Shown piece after piece: positions 1 to 9,504 of a stretch of DNA of 25,359 nucleotides. Position 1 is the first letter of the stretch, and every line of letters starts with the position of its first letter. The notes beneath the pieces were generated by a model. That model did not search any database. It had not been told where the DNA came from and worked only from the letters and a program-made list of their open reading frames with translations. Origin of the DNA: Chara braunii (lineage: Eukaryota > Streptophyta > Charophyceae > Charales > Characeae). The DNA is taken from NCBI GenBank assembly GCA_003427395.1, contig BFEA01000211.1:3171-28529 (forward strand), given 5' to 3'. The position numbers were made by a program, and so were the translations under genes.

Positions 1-626
1 GGGAGGTCGGTGACCGTCTGATCGAAGAAGCGCTGGGTCTTGTCATCCCCTAGGGTAACGGAGATGGGAGTCGGAGACCCTGTCCTGGGTAAGCGGGCTT
101 CTTTCACCACACGTGGGTGAATGAAGTCGCCCTGAGAACCAGAATCCCACAGCGCTGAGTACACCCTCGTGGAGGTCCCCAGTCGTATGGGGATGATCGG
201 GAGGGTGCGATCAGGGTCAGAGAGGATTGTGAGAAGGCGACACAGTGCAGCAACATGGAGGGTGAGTCGCTCCTGACGAGCCTGGAGCATGCTCAAGTCC
301 AGAAGAGAGGACACAACGTCCTCACGAGTAGCGAGCTGCTCGCTGCAACGGGCTGAGCGAATGGCTCTACGCGTCGGTAGTCGTGGCGGGGTAGGAGGGG
401 AGACAGTGGTCTGCGGAGGCGCAGACGGTACTGCGACAGAGGGTTGAGTACACTCTGTCGGGTCCTGCGAGACCTCAACTCCAGTAGCGAGAGGGGCAAA
501 CCGCGACGGGGATGTCGGGAAGCCGGCTACTGAGGAGGGCGCAGGTGTACACTGCACCGTGGCTAGGAGGCGCTGCGGGGACATGAGGCGCCGGAGGGGG
601 ACGGAGCACGCCGCTGGCGGGAAAGG
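1..626 (-). CDS. Retrotransposon aspartic protease (retropepsin) fragment, element 1
   Basis: Read on the minus strand this frame is open from just after a TGA at 627-629 to the window edge. It gives a Pro/Ser/Thr-rich stretch and then a retropepsin-like core. The core shows the active-site motif A-L-W-D-S-G-S-Q-G-D-F-I-H, with D-S-G at 146-138; the family consensus is hydrophobic-D-[ST]-G-A. A beta-strand/flap-like stretch follows and is cut by the window start. In Ty3/gypsy elements this enzyme cleaves the Gag-Pol polyprotein. No ATG defines a start, as expected for a domain made as part of a polyprotein. It lies in a different frame from the gag upstream (1987-695), so one or more frameshifts separate them; the N at 785 shows the base sequence there is uncertain. 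The retropepsin call is fairly sure; the rest of pol is outside the window. Confidence 0.75.
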
Positions 627-694
627 TCAGCGTAGTGGCGGTCGAGGGCGGCAGTGTAAGGGCACCGCGAGGAGGTATGACCGTCCTGGCGGCA

Positions 695-1987
695 TCACAA
701 ACACCCACGCCGGCCCAAAATAGCCGCGTGCTCCTCAGCGGAAAGGACACCGCGAGGAGGGACAAAGCCCTGAGGGAGGTCCTCNTGAGGGACCTCGGGG
801 GGCGAGGCGCCAGTGTGACCGGGGCGGCTGCGTGCCCGGGAGAGGGCGAAGAGGATGAGCTGGAGGCGCTCGGCCATAGGGAGAATAGAGTCCTCCAGGT
901 GGTGGTGGACGGTCTCGCCGAGGTCGAGGTTGGCGCTATGGTCACTCTCTGGTGACAGTGAGGCACCAACGTCCTTCTCAGTGTTCTCACCATACTCGAG
1001 CTCGCTGAAGCGGCGCGAGAAGTGGCGGCCCTGCTGCGCGGAACGGCGGGGGCGACCGCGGAAAGGGGAACGGCGCCCGCGGAAAGGGGAACGGCGCTGG
1101 GAAGTGTCGTGAGAGGAGGAGGAGGTGTAACCAATACGCTGGGGCTGGGAGGAGGAGGCGGGGTGAAGACGGGCCCGCATCCGCTGATGGTCCCTGGCGG
1201 CCACGTAAGCCTGCGGGGCCGATGTGAACTCGTACCCCCATAACTTGAACTCGGAGCGGTACTCGAGCGGGAAGTTGGCCAAGAAACGATCGATAAGGGC
1301 CGCCTCGGGGAGGAACGCCACGTAACAAATGAGGCGGGCGTCCTCAAAGACGTGGATGTAGCGATCCAGGCCGGCAGCGCCACCAGAGCTGGACCAGCGT
1401 GTAGTGACGACACGCTCGAAGGCGTCAGTCACGTCATGTCGGGCTCCGAAGTGATCCTCGAGAAACGCCTGGAAATCCATGAAGGTCGGGGTCCGACCCG
1501 CGCGGAGGGAGTGCGCGTAGAAATCCCCCCAGGCCTCGAAAGGACCGCCACGCAGGCGCGTGGAGAGGTGACCCACCCAAGTGTCGGGTGTGGTGCCCAT
1601 GAGCTGGAGCGTGCGGGTGGCAGACTGCAGCCATCGAGACACGCGTATGCCTGTACCGTCATACAGGGCAAAGTTCGACAAACGGATGAGTGGTGCGCCA
1701 TCGTTTTGGCGGCGAGGGGATCAAGGAGCAGAGGCCTGTGCCACGGCTGAGTAAGTCGACGCAGGTCCTGGAGAAAGGGGCGCAGCTGACTGTGCACCCG
1801 AACCGCATGGGGGAGCGGCGGGGGCAACTGCGGCAGGCTGCGAGGGAGCTGCGGTAGAAGAGGTCGCAGCAACCGCGGGAGTAGGAAGAAGGTAGGATGG
1901 GGCTGGATAGGGTGCAGGGCGCGGGAAGCGAGCCTGCATGGGAGGAAGGGTAGAGGAGGTAGGGGTTGCGCCCGAAGGCGCGGCCAC
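695..1987 (-). pseudogene. Gag capsid-type polyprotein of Ty3/gypsy element 1, one in-frame TGA
   Basis: One frame runs from at least 1987 (and stays open to about 2045) to a TGA at 695-697, broken only by a TGA at 1721-1723. The N-terminal part is Pro/Ala/Ser-rich. After the stop comes a Retrotrans_gag-like core: a short D-G-T pattern, R-V-S-R-W-L, F-E-A-W-G-D-F, F-Q-A-F-L-E-D-H-F, and a helical stretch with F-L-A-N-F-P. The C-terminal part is Arg/Ser-rich with a duplicated R-R-S-P-F-R-G motif (about 1060-1100) instead of a visible CCHC knuckle, so RNA binding may rest on the basic tail. Gag would form the particle that packages element RNA. It lies between the primer site at 3613-3624 and the protease at 626-1, the expected order. 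No convincing ATG was found; 1987 is a GTG. It could be a decayed copy, or the TGA could be a sequence error. Confidence 0.7.
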
Positions 1988-2103
1988 CTGTGAGGGTGGG
2001 GGTGGTTGAAGGCGTAAGAGGGCATCCCAGAGGGGGGAGAGCCAGGTGGCGCTGTGGTAACAAAATGTGAAAAAAAAAAATAAGATTTATTTTTTTTTGA
2101 AAT

Positions 2104-2151
2104 TTTCGGCAACATTTCCCTACCCCCCATGGGGTCAAGAATGTGCCAAAG
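2104..2151. repeat. Leader hairpin, copy 1
   Basis: Arms TTTCGGCAACATT (2104-2116) and AATGTGCCAAAG (2140-2151) can pair with a single bulged base after GGCA. The loop contains CCCC and GGGGTCAA. It is a diverged copy of the hairpin at 2309-2356. Confidence 0.45.
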
Positions 2152-2308
2152 GGAAAGGAGAGATCTAGATAAGCACACTAGGTTTCAAACTGCCGCAAAT
2201 AAAAAATTTCAGAAAATAAATAAAGAAATACTAAATAAATAGATAAATAAATAAGTAAATATGTGGATGAGGAGGTGGGGAGAAATGGAGTATCTGACTT
2301 TTCAAAAA

Positions 2309-2356
2309 TTTCGGCAGCACTTCGTTACTCCCACAGGGTCAAAACGTGTGCCGAAA
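2309..2356. repeat. Leader hairpin, copy 2
   Basis: Arms TTTCGGCAGCAC (2309-2320) and GTGTGCCGAAA (2346-2356) pair with one bulge at the same place as in copy 1. The loop keeps CCCACAGGGTCAA. Differences between the copies mostly keep pairing. Confidence 0.45.
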
Positions 2357-2930
2357 GCAAGAAAGACTAAACCTAATCAGATTTAGGGTTGCTGTAAAGA
2401 AAATCAAATTTTCAGAATAAATAGAAAAAATAAATAAAATAAATCAGAAAATGAGAAAAGAAGGTGGGGAAGAAGATAATTGAATTTTTGGAAAAAAGAA
2501 AAAAAATAAATCAAAAGAGAGATAGAAAGAAGAAAAACAGAAAAAAATCGAAGTAGGGGGGAAGGGGAATGAAAAAGTGAAGGAGAAAAGAAAGAAATGG
2601 GTGGGAGAGAGAAAATGATGGAAGTGGAAGGTGGGGGGATGATGTGGTGGTAGTTGGGGGAGAGGAGGGTTGGGGAAAGGTGGAGAGGGATCAAGAAGCA
2701 AGGAGAAAAGAAGGAGGAAAGAAAAGAAAAGAAATGAAGAAAAGAGAGTAAGGGTGGTGGGAGAAAGTTGGGGTGGGGAAGGTAAAGGAGGGGAGAAAAG
2801 AGGCAGTAGAAGGTGGGAAAAAGAGGCAGTAGAAGGTGGGGGAAAGACGAGGGGTGAGTAAGAGGAGAGAGGAGAGGTAGGGAGAGTGGGTTAGTAGAGG
2901 GAGGGGAGAGAGAGAAGTGATACCTGGCCC

Positions 2931-3612
2931 TTGGTGTCTCCAAGGGCACAAGGTACACCAAGACCAGGAGGGTCTTGGCCTTCGCTGCAGCAAGCCAGCT
3001 GGAGGAGAGAGGGGGCTGAGATCTTGATAAGCCCCCAGTAGCAGTTCTGCAGATCTAGGGTCTGTTGTGTGAGCAGACCCTCACCACTGTAGAGCAGCCC
3101 CTGAAACAGGGGGTCTTCAAGTCCACAGTAAGCTGCCACGTGGGACTGCAGGTGGCCACGTGCATAGGCAACAGCAGCCATGGGGGGGGGTGGGGGGTAA
3201 ATAGTCAGCACGGCACCTCTTCAACACGAGTGTGCCGTGCTACAAGTCCATGGACACACTGTGGCGAGTGTGTTATGGCAGTGGTATACGCACGCGCAAT
3301 CCCCACAACTGCCTGGGTTCAGACCCGAGCAACAGCAGCTGCATCCCGGATCTTCAAAATAGATAAATTCGGGAGCGGAGCGGGGCAGCGGGGCACGTGG
3401 CGCGTGCGTGTGCGTGTGCGGCGGCCGGCCTTGGCCTTGCGCATGCGTCGTGATGCTGTCCTCTTTTTCGCCACGTGTCGACCTGCTGCGCCGCCCTTTT
3501 TCTTCCCTCGTTTTCCCGGAAAAACAGCGAGAAAACAGCGAAAAATCCCGTTGTCGAGATTTGTTGTTTTCCCGTATGTGCGGTGTGGTGGGTGGGGGCG
3601 GGGACCGTTCCC
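2931..3612 (-). other. Distal leader of element 1, no gene recognised
   Basis: This is the stretch between the purine-rich block and the primer site. On the minus strand an ATG near 3181 opens a frame of roughly 95 codons ending at 2891, starting M-A-A-V-A-Y-A-R-G-H. I do not recognise it, and it could be a leader ORF or chance. A tRNA-like module (3258-3345) and a GC-rich block with (GTGCGT) tracts near 3400-3425 also lie here. Confidence 0.35.
3258..3345 (+). repeat. tRNA-like module (possible SINE head)
   Basis: A Pol III A-box-like stretch (ATGGCAGTGGTATACGC, from about 3275) is followed by a B-box-like GGTTCAGACCC near 3331. The T-arm-like CTGGG/CCGAG pairs at four of five positions. 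The anticodon arm is not convincing, so this is a tRNA-derived relic rather than a tRNA gene. Confidence 0.3.
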
Positions 3613-3624
3613 GCTCCGATACCA
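3613..3624 (-). other. Primer-binding site, initiator Met-tRNA type (element 1)
   Basis: The minus strand reads TGGTATCGGAGC, which differs by one base from TGGTATCAGAGC, the usual plant retrotransposon site complementary to the 3' end of initiator tRNA-Met. It lies one base from the LTR end, as expected for minus-strand DNA priming. Confidence 0.8.
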
Positions 3625-3625
3625 A

Positions 3626-3934
3626 TGTAGCGGACCCACCACGTGTGGTGCTCCGCTAGGGATGATGATGGAGATGGAGGATGATGGAGGAGCGAGATAG
3701 CACAGCGCAACTCCCACGCAAGACTCCAACGCACGTACTCCAAACTGTGTGAGTGTAAAATGATCACGAAAACAGACAACTGCTGGGGTATACCCCAGCG
3801 GACTGACGGGACTGGACTGGACTGGCTGGTACCGACAGGGGTACCGGCCTGGACTGGACTGCCCCGAATAAAACACAGGCCTGTGAGAACAGGCCAAGGG
3901 GCTGGTCTCACAGGCCAACTAGAGGTCCGCTACA
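3626..3934 (-). repeat. 5' LTR of element 1 (about 309 bp)
   Basis: The block begins TGTAGCGGACC and ends GGTCCGCTACA on the plus strand: 11-bp perfect inverted termini with the TG...CA ends of an LTR. The primer site abuts it on the gag side. Inside are an 18-bp perfect palindrome (3782-3799), TGGAC tandem units near 3812-3860, and an inverted repeat GGCCTGTGAGA/TCTCACAGGCC (about 3878-3917). The partner LTR is beyond the window, so target-site duplication and LTR identity cannot be checked. Confidence 0.75.
3782..3799. repeat. 18-bp perfect palindrome in LTR
   Basis: GCTGGGGTATACCCCAGC is fully self-complementary with no loop and lies in the middle of the element 1 LTR. Confidence 0.7.
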
Positions 3935-3938
3935 TAGA

Positions 3939-4260
3939 ACAACTCCTAGCTTTCCCTTACCACGATATTCCAACTCACGGACAAGACCAACCTAACCAAC
4001 AACTACCATAGCTGATCTCTTCTCACCACCTAGACTAACCCCACCCCATAGGTTGTCGAGGCAGCCCCCCCAGTTCGCCACTAGTTTGCTTTCCTCCCTC
4101 AGCTAACCCCAGATCTTTCTACAAGGCCTCCCACTCCTGCCCAATTGCAGGTTACAGGGCTACACCCCAGCTCCGGCCAGCGTCGTTCTAGCATTGGCGA
4201 TCCAGGAGCATAGAACAGAGCAATGCAACAGCTATCAGTCCAGGTTTGACAATCTCTGAA
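3939..4260. repeat. Direct repeat copy 1 (about 320 bp)
   Basis: The block starts at CAACTCCTAG, a few bases outside the LTR of element 1, and is repeated with clear divergence at 4410-4735. Shared landmarks include CATAGCTGA, CTCCGGCCAGCGTCGTTCT and GAGCATAGAACAGAGCA. No coding capacity is evident. Confidence 0.65.
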
Positions 4261-4409
4261 TTCCTATATACCTAGTGAGGTAGAAGACAGGGTGCCGCCT
4301 AAAATTATGAAGCACCAGAAGACTTGTTTTGAGTTTTTGAAGATTCTGAAAAAGCTTTTATTGGATCTAAAGTATGTGGATATATCAGCAACTCCGGCTT
4401 CCTAATCCG

Positions 4410-4735
4410 AGGGCAACTCCTAACCCTCCCTGTACCAGGACACTACTACTCAAAGACAGTATCAACCAAACAACATCAACCATAGCTGACCTCTTCTCGC
4501 CACCGAGACTATCCCCGACCCCAGAGGGTGTCAAAACGGCCCCCCCAATTCACCACTGGATTGCCTTTCTCCCTCGACAAACCCCAGATCTCTCTACAAG
4601 GCGTCACGCTCCTACCGTAGCAGGTTACAGGGTAACGCCCAAGCTCCGGCCAGCGTCGTTCTGGTATCGGCAAGTTAAGAGCATAGAACAGAGCAGCCAT
4701 ACTGATGTCAGTCCAGGTGTAACCATCCTTGAGAT
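4410..4735. repeat. Direct repeat copy 2
   Basis: Second copy of the block at 3939-4260, same orientation, about 470 bp away. The intervening 4261-4409 is AT-richer unique-looking sequence with no feature that I can name. Confidence 0.65.
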
Positions 4736-5195
4736 CGAAGATCCTAACGAAGAAGAAAGTCAGATGCTCCTCTAACTCTCAGAACCCCGGAAAGCTGAAT
4801 GTAACATGTAGTCACTTCAAAGAAAAAATTTCCCCTATGCCACCACCCCTGTCCCACCCTGCCTCCGCCGAGGAGATTCACCTCGGCCCCAACCTGGAAC
4901 AGATCCCCTCCCTACCCCCTCTGCCAAGACAACCAATTCCCACTTAGAGGTTGCCTTCGCCCTCCCCTTTGTCCCTATCTGCCCCCGCCCGGCTTGAAGG
5001 CGACCAACTCTCCCACCCCGGCCCCAGACAAGGACAATCCACAAATCTGCCCCACCCTCGACAGGGCAGCCACCTCCCACCTTGCAGCGCCCCTATAGAG
5101 TAAGGCTCCCCAACACCTCCCCCACCTATTCCCCAAAAATCCACACATGACCACATAAACTCTAGCCCAATGATATGGGGCGTCTCTCTCAAAGA
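4736..5195. other. C-rich intergenic stretch, nothing recognised
   Basis: Pyrimidine-rich DNA with many CCCC and CCACC runs. Readings on either strand are compositional. No gene, RNA or repeat boundary was found. Confidence 0.4.
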
Positions 5196-5221
5196 TGTAT
5201 TGTTTTGTATTGTTTTGTACA

Positions 5222-5384
5222 AATGTATTCATGGGACGCTGGGCCCGGTTCCCAGCAGGTGAGGCTCCCCACCAAGAGACGGAGCGGCCCGCCAGGCAAA
5301 GCCTCAATCCCGGTGGTTCTCTTACCACCACCAGGATAGTGGCTTTGTATATGGGCCTTAAAAAAGAAAAAAAAAAAAAAAAAA
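5222..5384 (+). repeat. Poly(A)-tailed repeat (SINE or LINE 3' end candidate)
   Basis: A GC-richer segment (GGGACGCTGGGCCCGG... near 5232) runs into an A tract with one G at 5360-5384. The poly(A) end suggests target-primed retrotransposition. No clear Pol III boxes or flanking duplication were seen. Confidence 0.35.
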
Positions 5385-5650
5385 GATTGATAATGATCGT
5401 GGTACAATGAGAATTCTCGGTTGATGGTAATAACGTTTAAGATGTTGATGATTTTTAGAAAAAAGAATGACCAAAAACGGCTCCCAGCGGATGATAATAC
5501 TGATGACGAGAACCAACTTCAGTTGGTAAAGATAACGATGAAGGTAGATGATGTTGATGATGAAGGTAGATGATGTTGATGATGATGGTGATGACGATGA
5601 TAACTGATGACAAAAATCGACTTCAGATGGTATAAATAACGATGAAGGAA

Positions 5651-5687
<37 letters not shown>

Positions 5688-6073
5688 CGATGATGATAAG
5701 GATGATATGATGATAATGATGATGATGGTAATGATGATGATGAAGATGGTGCTGATAATGACAGAGGATGATGATGGTGCTAACTCGCACCTAAGATGAT
5801 GAACTAATGATGATACTGATAAAGATGAACAACGCCAATAGCGCCCTAAGATAGTAAACTATTGATGATGGTAGCACTACTGATAATNCTAACATGAAAA
5901 ATGATGATGNTGATGAACAACGCCAATAGCNCCCTAAGATAGTAAACCATTAATGATGGTAGCACTGCTGATGATGCTAACGTAAAAGATGATGATGATG
6001 ACGAACTACACCAGCGGACTTACCTTGTTGCTGATAGTACTGACAAAATCTACCTTGATGTTGAGGACGAGTT

Positions 6074-6250
6074 GTACCCTGACGATGATGACGGTGATGA
6101 CAAGCAGCATCCTGATAATGATAACGAAACCCTCATCCCGGTGGTGATAGGGAAGCACGCCCTTTTGATGATGATGACGAGCAACACCCCGACGAGCAAC
6201 CTCCTGGTGACGATGACGAAACCCTTACCATGGTGGCGCTGTCGAAACAC
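6074..6250. repeat. Artificial duplication, left copy
   Basis: The 177 bases immediately left of the adapter are identical to the 177 bases immediately right of it (6289-6465). This is what a mis-assembled mate-pair junction read would give, so the true locus probably has one copy. Confidence 0.85.
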
Positions 6251-6288
6251 CTGTCTCTTATACACATCTAGATGTGTATAAGAGACAG
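6251..6288. other. Nextera mate-pair junction adapter (assembly artefact)
   Basis: CTGTCTCTTATACACATCT (6251-6269) followed by AGATGTGTATAAGAGACAG (6270-6288) is exactly the two Tn5 mosaic-end sequences joined head to head, as in the Nextera mate-pair circularisation junction. It is not genomic. The flanks are an identical 177-bp duplication. Confidence 0.97.
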
Positions 6289-6465
6289 GTACCCTGACGA
6301 TGATGACGGTGATGACAAGCAGCATCCTGATAATGATAACGAAACCCTCATCCCGGTGGTGATAGGGAAGCACGCCCTTTTGATGATGATGACGAGCAAC
6401 ACCCCGACGAGCAACCTCCTGGTGACGATGACGAAACCCTTACCATGGTGGCGCTGTCGAAACAC
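6289..6465. repeat. Artificial duplication, right copy
   Basis: Identical partner of 6074-6250, starting directly after the adapter. Confidence 0.85.
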
Positions 6466-6499
6466 ACCCTACTGATGATGATGATGATGATTCCAAGCA

Positions 6500-7344
6500 A
6501 CTCCAGTGCAACGATGCCAGATGATGTCGTTGAAGAGAATGGCAACCCACGCACACTTCAGGTCCCAAGGGCTGACTCCGCTGTGCTCCACAGGCGCGGA
6601 CTAACCCAACGCCTCATGGCCCTATGCCACAGGCAGAACCGCAGCGGCGATGGGGCAAAACGCGAAACTCCCGAGTTATCATCGGGGGTCGGTCTATCCT
6701 CCACGTCAGCCAGTGACGTGACCTAGACCAGCGCCTCCGGGCCCTGCGCGTGCGCTACGCGCTGGAATTGTCGGCTGGAAGATCACCACCTCCTGCCATT
6801 GCCCGGATATCACGCTCCAACTTAGAACTCCGCCGTGGTTGATGTCGGGGCGCAGCCGCCGCAACGCTCCCAGTAGCGCTGCCCCCCCCCTCCTATCGTT
6901 TTTTCCTACTGAGGGAAATGCTAAAGACGGAACTCGAGGCACGTCCTAATTCAATGGGTTTCAAGGAAAACCCTTGGAGGTCTCCTGCAGCCAATTTCAT
7001 AGGCCGTGGGGGTGGATGTCCGTCATCGTGCTGGGATGTCTGTGCGTCCTCCGGCGTGGTCCAGTGGCAGTGGCGGGGAGGCCTACCGGGCTGACGAAGA
7101 AAAAGGGCCAACATCCCCATTCCAATTTCAAATTTTGAACCCTCTGTTGTGACACATCTGTGCGTGAAGCGTCCTGGCGGCTGGTCTGGAGACTGGGGCG
7201 AAGCGTCTGTGCAGAGGAGTGATGGTGGCCATGGCTTAAAAGGAGGGCATTGGAGCGTTGGGGGACGTAGCATGTATGTGATGTCGCCTTCATGTTCTGC
7301 ATGCTCTTCGGGCCGTCACAGCTTAGCGCGAACGTAACGCTTCC
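6500..7344. other. Unassigned GC-rich stretch
   Basis: No gene recognised. Two short frames near 6590 and 6720 both read L-x-Q-R-L-x-A-L-x-x-R, a hint of a diverged internal duplication, but stops follow quickly. No LTR ends, poly(A) tail or tandem array was seen. Confidence 0.3.
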
Positions 7345-7908
7345 ATGAAACGTGAAAAGTGTGAGCGTGGTCCCCATCGACGTGCAGAAGGTGCAGCGAG
7401 GGCGCCGACAGGCAAACGAGTGGTGGGTGCTTGCGCATTGCAAGTCCTGACGATGGAACGAGAGCTCCCGGGTGATGCCAAGGCATTAATGACATTGGAG
7501 AGAAACACGGTGGTCGCAGCTGTGTCAGTCGTCGCCATGCGTTATCGCATTGAGAGAACGACAACTCGCCTGAGGATGAGATTGCCTGTTTGTAGGCAGA
7601 GGCAGCTGATGCAACAAGTGATGGATGCACCAGATTGTGTGTCGTTATCGGAATCCATTGTGCAATTTTGTTGCGCCATGGCATCAGGTGTGATCCCGCG
7701 GGCGACGCCAAGATGGCGGATGAGGAGAAGGATGGAAGGGGCATGGGAGGATCTGGATCTCCAAAAGGTTGACGATGTGGCGGGGGGCTACTACAAGGAG
7801 AAGCTGCGCAGTGGAGTGGTCAATCGCGCCCGTCGGCTGTCTGTTGGAGGCTTCCCGCCTGTCCATCGTCGTCTTTCTCACCGTTCATCGTTTCTGTCTG
7901 CCGCCTGA
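7345..7908 (+). pseudogene. Possible N-terminal fragment of a Harbinger-type transposase
   Basis: A 187-codon frame from ATG 7345 to a TGA at 7906. Its C-terminal third has W-R-M-R-R-R-x-x-G-A-W-E-D-L followed by D-D-V-A-G-G-Y-Y-K-E-K-L-R, which resembles the Trp-Glu-Asp-Leu / Tyr-hydrophobic-Lys-Leu-Arg pattern ahead of the DDE nuclease in PIF/Harbinger (HARBI1-like) proteins. The DDE core that should follow is absent: unit A begins at 8211 and I find no catalytic motif on the plus strand before it. It could equally be an unrelated or chance frame; the family assignment is from memory of the pattern only. Confidence 0.25.
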
Positions 7909-8939
7909 ACCCCGCACAACGACGCACACATGGAACAACACGGCACGGAGCAGGAGAAGAGTGGCCAGCAGCACAAGCGGGAACCGTCGGAGGACGTCTG
8001 CCATGAATCCCAGCATGCGAGGCGTGTAGTCGCCGTGTACCAAACAAAGCTTGCATCAATGCACCCGACAATAGCCGACAAAACACGCTAGGCAGATGTC
8101 TGCAATCGACCAACATTGCTTCAACATCGCTTGTAAACAAATAAAAAAATTCGACCGTTGGACACCACGGTCGACGATGCGCGCATGGAAAACCCGGTCT
8201 CGTGAAGCGTTGTGACGGACTATCTTCTGTACTCGCGCGACTTTCTGTGCGGGGATGTTGTGGGGGAACAGGAGGGCCTTGATGGATGGCGGGGCGCAAG
8301 CGGGATCGGTGGGGCAAGTTGCCTGGATGCCCTCGCTTCTTTTTCGTTTTCGTTGGAGTTGTCGGGCCGGTGCCGAAAAACTCCCGCGCCGACGATTAAG
8401 TGATTGCGCCTTAGCGAGCGCGAGAAATAACGGTTGCCATAACTTCTTTCTTGTTCTGCTATGCCCACTAGGAATTTTGGCGCGATCAGCACGCGGGAAT
8501 TTTCGTTTTTGAAATTCGAACTAATGTCGAGCCCCCGCGGGCTCTTGGAATTGTTCTTTTCGGAATTTTTCTCTTGCAATTAGGATGTAGACTAGGAATT
8601 TCGGCACCTTGCAACTTGGCGGCACGGCGCTTCTTGCTCGCACGAGCCGTGACCCAACAGGGTCTGGGCTCTGAATCCGTTCGTGCCTTAATCCTGTGTG
8701 TGACTGTAGTTTTTGGCGGGCGTGATCGCAACTGTAATCTTCTTGTTCTTGATGGCTTTCGTATTCCTTTCTTTCCCGCCCCGTTCTAAGTGGTTCCCAC
8801 GGTTGCATGCCCGGATCGATGCGCGAAGAGTGGCTTTGTCCCCCGCGCCGCGGCCTGGGCATGCAGATGTAGGCACTCCCTCCCTTCTCTTTCTCATCAT
8901 TGGGTGCTAATCCCTTATCCCTCGCGCAAGCATACATGC

Positions 8940-8947
8940 TATAAATT
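8940..8947 (+). promoter_or_regulatory. TATA box of unit A
   Basis: GCTATAAATTTCG at 8938-8950 is identical to the corresponding stretch of unit B on the other strand. It is flanked by conserved CGCGCAAGCATACAT upstream and GCGATTAGTT..CTCTCT..AACC downstream. This local conservation in two otherwise diverged copies supports a real core promoter for rightward transcription through the (GA)n tract and the ORF. Confidence 0.6.
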
Positions 8948-9191
8948 TCGCAAGTGCGATTAGTTGTCTCTCTAACCTACTTGGGAGTTAGCGTGGTCGA
9001 GAGGATCGGCTAACGAGCAGAAAGACGATGAGTAGAGAGGCGGGCGATCCGACGAGCTGGCGCTGAGTGCGAGGGGTTGACGCGTGGCCGCAACGGACTG
9101 TGGCACGTGGGCGAACCTGGCTTGCATACTAAGGCCAAGCGGGGTGACGACTCGGGTTGATGTCGGAGGTGCGGGGTGACGGACTTCCCGC

Positions 9192-9193
<2 letters not shown>

Positions 9194-9281
<88 letters not shown>

Positions 9282-9282
9282 N

Positions 9283-9331
<49 letters not shown>
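9194..9331 (+). repeat. (GA)n microsatellite in unit A leader
   Basis: About 138 bases of nearly pure GA with an N at 9282, so the true length is uncertain. Unit B has a shorter GA-rich tract at the equivalent place (14456-14483, as CT on the plus strand). Readings such as poly-RE or poly-LS are by-products. Confidence 0.9.
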
Positions 9332-9334
<3 letters not shown>

Positions 9335-9452
9335 GGATATGGTGGAACCGTGTCTATTCTCCCTGCTGTCTGTATAAATTTTGATTTCAACGTTGGTTAA
9401 TTTTGTGCAGCATTTTTGGAATTTCTTGGGTGAATCGTCTCGGACCTTTTGC

Positions 9453-9504
9453 TGTATGTATGTATGTATGTATGTATGTATGTATGTATGTATATATGTA
9501 TGCA
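9453..9504 (+). repeat. (TGTA)n microsatellite
   Basis: TGTA repeated about eleven times, then TATATATG. It is absent from unit B. Confidence 0.9.

Larger units (their letters stand above)
2050..2930 (-). other. Purine-rich low-complexity leader of element 1
   Basis: Between gag and the primer site the plus strand is overwhelmingly A/G: AAATAA runs, then GAAGAAAAG and GGGAG tracts. Long pyrimidine-only readings on the minus strand are by-products of this bias and are not genes. The stretch lies inside the untranslated leader of element 1 (minus sense). It contains two copies of a conserved hairpin, listed separately. I see no promoter or gene. Confidence 0.6.
5400..6500. repeat. Degenerate GAT/ATG trinucleotide satellite
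   Basis: About 1.1 kb dominated by GATGAT units with interruptions; the purest run is (ATG)n at 5651-5686. A longer internal unit containing GAACAACGCCAATAGC and CCCTAAGATAGTAAA is repeated around 5825-5900 and 5912-5990. Ns at 5887, 5910 and 5931 mark unresolved bases. Open frames here only reflect the three-base period. The right part contains the adapter artefact. Confidence 0.75.

Noticed and set aside
475-1413. 312-codon minus-strand frame overlapping gag and protease of element 1
   Set aside because: It overlaps the recognisable gag frame and, at its end, the protease frame, with Ser/Pro/Arg-rich composition and no domain; a shadow frame.
2404-2993. Long Pro/Ser/Leu/Phe-rich frames on the minus strand
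   Set aside because: They read a purine-rich low-complexity leader; no domain, no codon structure, and several frames are open at once.
5480-6010. CTGATGA-type strings that recall the hammerhead core
   Set aside because: They are part of the GAT repeat; no GAA box or pairing stems at the required spacing.
6050-6475. Open frames across the adapter on both strands (starting or ending near 6268-6281)
   Set aside because: They translate the Nextera junction and an artificial duplication within GAT repeats; not genes.
7820-8317. Minus-strand frame containing G-C-I-D-A-S, reminiscent of a DDE transposase motif
   Set aside because: It is on the opposite strand to the Harbinger-like fragment, lacks the following residues of that motif and runs into unit A; treated as chance.
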